From: Streptomycetales bacterium
GTDB taxonomy: Bacteria; Actinomycetota; Actinomycetes; Prado026
DNA length: 9,860 nt
NCBI GenBank assembly: GCA_025361995.1
Contig: JANYIP010000241.1
Location: forward strand, 1-9,860
Reading direction: 5' to 3'
The position numbers and the translations under genes were made by a program. This document shows, piece after piece, positions 5,536 through 9,860 of the stretch (position 1 is its first letter; the number at the start of each line of letters is the position of its first letter). The notes under the pieces are model-generated. The model searched no databases. It saw only the letters and a program-made list of their open reading frames with translations, and was not told where the DNA came from.

Positions 5536-6060
5536 ATGGCGTTCGACGCACTGCGCGGGTACGTCCAGCTGGCGAACGGGCTGACGGACGTCACCAGGCA
5601 ACGCGCCCTGCAGGCCGCGAGGCAGATGCTCGACCAAGGCGGCGACGTGGTCGACCTGGCAGTCTCGACGGCGGTCTCGGGTGGTGTGGCTCGGCAGGCA
5701 CAGGCCCTCGCGGAGGACCTTCTCGCCACGAGCCGCACGAACCGGGATCTCATGATCGGGCTGATCCGTACCGAGGTCGAGCGGGCTGTGGCTCGGCTCG
5801 GGCTCGTCGGGGCTGACGAGCTGGCCGCCATGATCCGCGTCGTCGACCGGCTCCAGAGCCAGCTGGACGCGGCGATCGCCTTCGGTGGTGACCTCGTCCC
5901 GTCTGGGGGGGACTCCCGGCCGGCTGTCTCGGCGCCGAGCCGTACGACATCCCGCAAGGTGCCCGCGAAGAAGGTCCCAGCGAAGAAGGTCCCAGCGACC
6001 AAGCCTGCGGCCAAGAAGGTTCCAGCCAAGAAGTCCGCAGCGAAGAGGTCGTCCGAGTGA
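5536..6060 (+). CDS. Phasin-like helical protein with Lys/Ala/Pro-rich C-terminal tail
   Basis: A 174-residue protein in two parts. Residues 1-112 are almost all amphipathic helix (ALRGYVQLANGLTDVTRQRA, EDLLATSRTNRDLMIGLIRT, EVERAVARLGLVGADELA, VVDRLQSQLDAA), like phasins, which coat polyhydroxyalkanoate granules, and like uncharacterised actinobacterial proteins at this locus. Residues ~139-171 are a basic tail built on KVPAKK units, similar to histone-H1-like tails of HupB, PhaF and PhaM, which bind DNA or RNA. The ATG at 5536 has GAAGGGG 5 nt upstream. A TTG at 5500, behind GGGAGGG, would add 12 residues and is less likely. It is the first gene of the run and its TGA overlaps the next GTG. 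No PHA synthase gene is in the window, so a granule role is inference. It could instead be a nucleoid or membrane-associated helical protein. Confidence 0.78.
   Translation: MAFDALRGYVQLANGLTDVTRQRALQAARQMLDQGGDVVDLAVSTAVSGGVARQAQALAEDLLATSRTNRDLMIGLIRTEVERAVARLGLVGADELAAMIRVVDRLQSQLDAAIAFGGDLVPSGGDSRPAVSAPSRTTSRKVPAKKVPAKKVPATKPAAKKVPAKKSAAKRSSE
5956..6045 (+). repeat. Degenerate 15-bp repeats encoding the KVPAK tail
   Basis: Units related to AAGGTCCCAGCGAAG start at 5956 and 5971, and diverged copies follow to about 6045. They encode Lys-Val-Pro-Ala-Lys and variants (PATKPAAK, SAAK). The first units are nearly identical in DNA as well as protein, which points to recent slippage-type expansion; the later ones have drifted. 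Confidence 0.75.
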
Positions 6061-6332
6061 TCGATGAGCAGCTTGCGTCGGGGGACGACTTCGCGGAGTT
6101 CGACGACTACGCGGCCGCCACCCCCGATGCCGCGGCGAGCCAGGACCAGCCAGCCGACCCCGACGATGTGACCGGGCACCTGCTCCCGCCGAACACCGGC
6201 AACGCGAGGGTCGACGCGGCCGCGGCCGCCCTGGACGAGCTGGACGAGCTCCCCACCGCTGGGCACGCGGACGTCTTCGAGGACGTCCACCGGCAACTTC
6301 AGGGCGCCCTCGCTGACCTCGACGGGGGCTAG
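6057..6332 (+). CDS. Small acidic conserved protein
   Basis: A 91-residue acidic protein with no recognised domain. Residues 1-45 are Asp/Ala-rich and probably disordered. Residues ~50-88 (ARVDAAAAALDELDELPTAG, then HADVFEDVHRQLQGALADLD) are predicted helices and look like the small conserved actinobacterial protein found just before tlyA (Rv1693-like, from memory). The GTG start overlaps the phasin-like TGA (GTGA) and has GAAGAGG 8 nt upstream, so coupled translation is likely. Only 3 nt separate it from tlyA. The strong acidity beside the very basic tail of the preceding product makes a direct interaction conceivable, but nothing shows it. Confidence 0.75.
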   Translation: MIDEQLASGDDFAEFDDYAAATPDAAASQDQPADPDDVTGHLLPPNTGNARVDAAAAALDELDELPTAGHADVFEDVHRQLQGALADLDGG

Positions 6333-6335
6333 TCC

Positions 6336-7145
6336 GTGGTGCGCCGGGCCAGGCTCGACGCGGAGCTCGTTCGACGGGGCCTGGCTCGCTCCCGCGAGCA
6401 GGCCCAAGAGCTCGTCGCAGCGGGTCGGGTGAGCGTGTCAGGAACGCCGGCGTCCAAGCCGACCACGCAGGTCGAGGAGGGGACGTCGATCCGGGTGACC
6501 GTGGACATCCACGACCCCGGGTACGCCTCGCGCGGCGCGCACAAGCTCGTCGGCGCCCTGGCAGTCTTCGCGGCCGCTGGCCTGGACGTGAAGGGTCGCC
6601 GCTGCCTTGACGCCGGCGCCTCGACCGGCGGCTTCACCGACGTGCTCCTGCGCGCTGGAGCTGCGTCCGTGATCGCGGTCGACGTCGGCTACGGTCTGCT
6701 CGCCTGGCGGCTGCGTACGGATGAGCGGGTGACGGTCATGGACCGTACGAACGTCCGGGCGCTCGCGGCGGCCGATCTCCCGGGCGAACCGCCGGACCTC
6801 GTCGTGGCCGACCTGTCGTTCATCTCGCTCGGCATCGTCCTGCCGGCGCTGCGGCGCAGCACTGCCCCGGACGCGGACTTCGTCCTGATGGTCAAGCCTC
6901 AGTTCGAGGTGGGCCGCGAGCGCCTCGGCAGCGGCGGCGTGGTCCGCGAGCCGGCGCTGCGGGCTGAGGCTGTACGTGCGGTGGCTGCATCGGCGCAGGA
7001 TCTCGGCCTCGGAGTACGTGCAGTGACGGCGAGCCCGCTGCCCGGCCCGTCGGGCAACGTGGAGTATTTCCTCTGGCTGCACGCGGGAGCGCCGCCACTG
7101 GATGACGCCGACCTCGACCGTGCGATCTCGGAGGGCCCGCAGTGA
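6336..7145 (+). CDS. tlyA: TlyA family rRNA (cytidine-2'-O)-methyltransferase
   Basis: A 269-residue S4-domain/FtsJ-fold methyltransferase. In M. tuberculosis TlyA methylates C1409 of 16S and C1920 of 23S rRNA using SAM, and its loss gives capreomycin resistance. The N-terminal S4 RNA-binding domain is at ~1-60 (RLDAELVRRGLARSREQAQE, LVAAGRVSVSG). The SAM-binding block LDAGASTGGF is at 91-100. The catalytic K-D-K-E tetrad is complete: K70 (SRGAHK), D159 (VVADLSF), K187 (MVKPQF) and E243 (NVEYF). The length fits the family. Translation starts at GTG 6336 (a second GTG follows directly), with GGGGG at 6324-6328, 7 nt upstream. The linker before SRGAHK reads PGYA rather than the Arg-x-Trp-Val reported for the mycobacterial enzyme. 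The gene is 3 nt after the small acidic gene and overlaps nadK by 4 nt. Confidence 0.96.
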   Translation: MVRRARLDAELVRRGLARSREQAQELVAAGRVSVSGTPASKPTTQVEEGTSIRVTVDIHDPGYASRGAHKLVGALAVFAAAGLDVKGRRCLDAGASTGGFTDVLLRAGAASVIAVDVGYGLLAWRLRTDERVTVMDRTNVRALAAADLPGEPPDLVVADLSFISLGIVLPALRRSTAPDADFVLMVKPQFEVGRERLGSGGVVREPALRAEAVRAVAASAQDLGLGVRAVTASPLPGPSGNVEYFLWLHAGAPPLDDADLDRAISEGPQ

Positions 7146-8068
7146 CCGATCAGGGGCAGAGCGCGTCAGGGACCGGTGGCCGCGCCGTACTGCTCGTGAC
7201 GCACACCGGCCGGCCCGAGGCGACAGCGTCCGCGCGACTGGCGGCGGAGCGGCTGATCGGCGCTGGCATCGAGGTTCGGATCCCCGAGTCGGAGGCTGTC
7301 GACCTTGCGCTGCCCGGGGCACACGTGGTGGCGGGAGCCCCCGGCGCGGCAGCCGGTGCCGAGCTCGTGATGGTCCTCGGCGGCGACGGCACCATCCTGC
7401 GCGGCGCCGAGTTCGCCCGGGGGAGCGACGCCGCCCTGCTCGGGGTCAACCTCGGCCACGTCGGCTTCCTGGCCGAGGCCGAGGAGGACGACCTCACGGC
7501 TGTGGTCGACAGGATCGTCGCCAAGGCGTACGTGGTCGAGGAGCGCATGACGCTCGATGTCGCCGTGCTGCGCGACGGCCAGGAGCAGGCACGTACGTGG
7601 GCGGTGAACGAGGCCAGCGTGGAGAAGCAGGCCCGCGAACGCATGCTCGAGGTCGTCGTCGAGGTGGACGGACGCCCGCTCTCGCGCTGGGGGTGCGACG
7701 GGGTCGTCTGCGCGACACCGACGGGTTCTACGGCGTACGCGTTCTCGGCGGGCGGGCCGGTTGTCTGGCCCGAGGTGCAGGCGCTGCTGATGGTCCCGCT
7801 CAGCGCGCACGCGCTCTTCGCCCGACCGCTCGTCGTGGCGCCGACGTCGGTCCTCGCGGTCGAGCTGGCGGAGCGCACTGCGGACGGCGTGCTGTGGTGC
7901 GACGGCCGGCGGACGGTGGACCTGCGCCCGGGCGACCGCGTCGAGGTACGCCGCGGGGCCGAGCCGCTGCGTCTGGCGCGGCTGCAGCACCTCCCCTTCA
8001 CTGACCGGCTTGTGCGGAAGTTCGACCTGCCGGTCGACGGCTGGCGAGGGCGGTCGAGCCGGCTGTGA
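7142..8068 (+). CDS. nadK: NAD kinase
   Basis: A 308-residue NAD kinase (older names ppnK), which makes NADP from NAD using ATP or polyphosphate in the cytoplasm. The diagnostic GGDGT is at residues 80-84, with the catalytic D82. It is followed by LGVNLGHVGFLAE (100-112), the NEAS block (156-159) that contacts NAD, and the glycine-rich TPTGSTAYAFSAGGP (192-206). The C-terminal beta-rich domain is complete. The length and motif order match the actinobacterial enzymes. GTG 7142 overlaps the tlyA stop (GTGA) and has GGAGGG at 7130-7135 with a 6-nt gap, so it has a strong site of its own. The next gene, recN, overlaps its stop by 4 nt. No missing residues were noticed. Confidence 0.97.
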   Translation: MTDQGQSASGTGGRAVLLVTHTGRPEATASARLAAERLIGAGIEVRIPESEAVDLALPGAHVVAGAPGAAAGAELVMVLGGDGTILRGAEFARGSDAALLGVNLGHVGFLAEAEEDDLTAVVDRIVAKAYVVEERMTLDVAVLRDGQEQARTWAVNEASVEKQARERMLEVVVEVDGRPLSRWGCDGVVCATPTGSTAYAFSAGGPVVWPEVQALLMVPLSAHALFARPLVVAPTSVLAVELAERTADGVLWCDGRRTVDLRPGDRVEVRRGAEPLRLARLQHLPFTDRLVRKFDLPVDGWRGRSSRL

Positions 8069-9810
8069 TCTCCGAGCTGCACATCCGCGGGCTCGGCGTC
8101 ATCGAGGACGCCGTCCTCGAGCTGTCGCCTGGCTTGACGGTCGTCACCGGCGAGACCGGGGCGGGCAAGACGATGGTGGTGACCGGGCTCGGGCTGCTCT
8201 TCGGCGGCCGCGGCGATGCGGGTGCGGTCCGGACCGGAGACACCCGGGCGATCGTCGAGGGCCGTGTCGTCGTCGGCCTCGACTCACCGGCGATCCGCCG
8301 TGCCCTCGACGTCGGGGCCGAGCTCGACGAGGGCGCGCTGCTCCTGGCCCGTGCAGTGTCGGCGGAGGGTCGCAGCCGGGCCTGGGCGGGCGGGCGCAGC
8401 GTCCCGGTCGGCGTGCTCGCCGAGCTGGCCGACGACCTGGTGGCCGTGCACGGGCAGTCCGACCAGCAACGGCTGCTCCAGCCGGCGAGGCAGCGCGCCG
8501 CGCTGGACCGGTACGCAGGGACACCGGTCGAGAAGCCGCTGGCCAAGTACCGCGAGGGTTACCTGCGCCTGCGCGCGATCGAGACTGAGCTGGCCGACCT
8601 GGCCACGACTGGGGCCGAGCGCGCGCTGGAGGCCGATCGGCTGCGCTTCGGCCTGGCGGAGATCACCGGCGTCGCTCCGCAGGCGGGCGAGGACGCCCGG
8701 CTCGACACCGAGGCCGAACGACTGGCCAACGCCGACGAGCTGCGCCAGGCCGCCGAGCTGGCACATGCGGCCCTGCTCGGCGACCCGACCGACCCACGCG
8801 GCGGCGAGGGGACGGACGCGCTGACGCTGCTTGCGGCCGCCCGCAGAGCCCTCGACCAGGTACGTGTCCACGACGCGCAGCTCGGCGGCCTCGCCGACCG
8901 GCTGGTCGAGGTCGCCGCCCTGGCTGCCGACGTGGGCGCTGACCTGGCGTCGTACTCGGACGGGGTCGATGCTGACCCGGTCCGGCTCGCGGCGGTCGAG
9001 GAGCGGCGGGCGGCACTCAAGAGCCTGACCCGCAAGTACGGCACGGACGCCGCCGCCGTGCTGGCCTGGGCCGAGCGGGCGACGGGACAGCTGGCGCACC
9101 TCGAGGGCGACGGTGAGCGGGGCTCCGAGCTAGAGCGGGAGCGGGACGAGCTGCGCCGCCAGCTCGGCGACCTCGCCGGTGAGGTGTCGAGAGCCAGGGC
9201 TCGCGCCGGCGCTGGCTTCGGAGCCGCCGTCACCGCAGAGCTGGCTGACCTGGCGATGCCGCACGCGGTCGTCACCGTCGACGTGTCAACCTCCCGCGAC
9301 CAGGACGGGCTCGACGTCGACGGCACCCGGCTGGGCTTCGGTCCGCATGGCGTCGACGAGGTGGAGCTCCTGCTGGCCCCGCACCCCGGCGCGCCGGCCC
9401 GGCCGCTGGCCAAGGGCGCGTCCGGGGGCGAGCTGTCCCGTGTGATGCTGGCGGTCGAGGTCGTCTTCGCGGATGCCGACCCGGTGCCCACCTTCGTGTT
9501 CGACGAGGTCGACGCAGGAGTCGGCGGGAGGGCAGCAGTCGAGGTGGGCCGCCGGCTTGCCCGGCTGGCCCGGTCGGCCCAGGTGCTGGTCGTCACCCAC
9601 CTGCCGCAGGTCGCGGCCTTCGCGGATCAGCACCTGGTGGTCGAGAAGGCCTCCCACGGCACCGTCACCCGCTCGGGGGTGACGGCCCTGGACGGTCCCG
9701 GACGGGTGGCCGAGCTGACCCGGATGCTGGCCGGCCTGGACGACTCCGAGTCCGGCCGCGCGCACGCGCAAGAGCTCCTGGTGGCGGCGGCGACCGCGAA
9801 GAACTCCTAG
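8065..9810 (+). CDS. recN: DNA repair protein RecN
   Basis: A 581-residue SMC-like ATPase that acts early in double-strand-break repair, holding DNA ends together and assisting RecA. Walker A GETGAGKT is at 29-36, the Q-loop-like GQSDQQ at 130-135, the ABC signature GASGGELSRV at 451-460, Walker B VFDEVDAG at 478-485 (D480, E481) and the switch histidine H512 in VVTHLPQVAA. The middle region (~155-380) is the expected antiparallel coiled coil, rich in Glu, Leu, Arg and Ala. Length is normal for the family and the gene is complete, ending at TAG 9808-9810. GTG 8065 overlaps the nadK stop (GTGA); no good Shine-Dalgarno site precedes it (a GAGGG lies 14 nt away), so it probably relies on ribosomes finishing nadK. 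No LexA box was found upstream of the run. Confidence 0.97.
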   Translation: MISELHIRGLGVIEDAVLELSPGLTVVTGETGAGKTMVVTGLGLLFGGRGDAGAVRTGDTRAIVEGRVVVGLDSPAIRRALDVGAELDEGALLLARAVSAEGRSRAWAGGRSVPVGVLAELADDLVAVHGQSDQQRLLQPARQRAALDRYAGTPVEKPLAKYREGYLRLRAIETELADLATTGAERALEADRLRFGLAEITGVAPQAGEDARLDTEAERLANADELRQAAELAHAALLGDPTDPRGGEGTDALTLLAAARRALDQVRVHDAQLGGLADRLVEVAALAADVGADLASYSDGVDADPVRLAAVEERRAALKSLTRKYGTDAAAVLAWAERATGQLAHLEGDGERGSELERERDELRRQLGDLAGEVSRARARAGAGFGAAVTAELADLAMPHAVVTVDVSTSRDQDGLDVDGTRLGFGPHGVDEVELLLAPHPGAPARPLAKGASGGELSRVMLAVEVVFADADPVPTFVFDEVDAGVGGRAAVEVGRRLARLARSAQVLVVTHLPQVAAFADQHLVVEKASHGTVTRSGVTALDGPGRVAELTRMLAGLDDSESGRAHAQELLVAAATAKNS

Positions 9811-9860
9811 GCCGGCACGCTTTCACCTCGGCTCGAAGGTGTGTCGCTGCCGTGACGGGT
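9811..9860. other. Right-edge tail after recN, nothing callable
   Basis: These 50 bases follow the recN stop. A 5-bp inverted repeat, CACCT at 9824-9828 and AGGTG at 9837-9841, is too short and lacks a T tract, so no terminator is called. A GTG at 9852 could start a downstream gene, but no ribosome site or coding length supports it. Confidence 0.3.

Noticed and set aside
5163..6407. Minus-strand open frame of 414 codons opposite the phasin-like gene
   Set aside because: It covers the repeat-rich tail and the small acidic gene in antisense, gives low-complexity protein, and the plus-strand genes have ribosome sites and coupled stops.
9824..9841. Intrinsic terminator after recN
   Set aside because: The stem is only 5 bp with an 8-nt loop and there is no T tract.
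9852..9860. Start of the next gene (GTG ACG GGT)
   Set aside because: Only three codons are visible and no Shine-Dalgarno sequence is at proper distance.
1..9860. Defence island, mobile element, CRISPR or toxin system
   Set aside because: No transposase, integrase, repeats with spacers, or toxin/antitoxin pair was seen. Gene content, composition and overlaps are uniform and fit a conserved chromosomal region.

Overview
This window looks like chromosomal DNA of a high-GC Gram-positive bacterium (Actinomycetota). The base composition is very GC-rich (roughly 70% by eye). Codon third positions are mostly G/C. At least six of the ten genes start with GTG, and four adjacent gene pairs are joined by 4-nt start/stop overlaps or 3-nt gaps. 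The gene set matches the conserved actinobacterial tlyA-nadK-recN neighbourhood, which in Mycobacterium tuberculosis is roughly Rv1691 to Rv1696. The exact genus cannot be read from the sequence.

Layout. Bases 1-856 hold the 3' part of a plus-strand TPR-protein gene that enters from the left edge. It converges on two minus-strand genes: a DUF1015 protein (3303 to 1975), then a 156-bp gap with an inverted repeat and two DnaA-box-like 9-mers, then a metallo-beta-lactamase-fold hydrolase (1818 to 853). A short divergent spacer (3304-3392) leads into a plus-strand pair, a small TPR protein (3393-3887) and a HAD-IIA sugar/glycerol-phosphate phosphatase-like protein (3884-5032). The pair overlaps a minus-strand SCP2-like protein (5353 to 5012) tail to tail by 21 bp. 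After another divergent spacer (5354-5535) comes a compact five-gene plus-strand run: a phasin-like helical protein with a Lys/Ala/Pro tail (5536-6060), a small acidic protein (6057-6332), tlyA (6336-7145), nadK (7142-8068) and recN (8065-9810). The last 50 bases hold nothing I can call.

How the genes fit together. TlyA modifies rRNA, NadK makes NADP, and RecN acts in double-strand-break repair. They form one tightly packed transcription unit by position, although their biochemical roles are separate. The HAD phosphatase, the SCP2 protein and the phasin-like protein are all compatible with lipid or storage-granule metabolism, but only family resemblance supports that link. The DUF1015 and the small TPR proteins have no assigned role.

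I see no RNA genes, mobile elements, CRISPR array, phage genes or toxin/defence cassette. The window reads as mostly housekeeping DNA. The items most worth a second look are the phasin-like protein with a histone-H1-like tail, the in-frame 12-bp repeat inside the HAD C-terminal region, and the structured gap upstream of the MBL gene.
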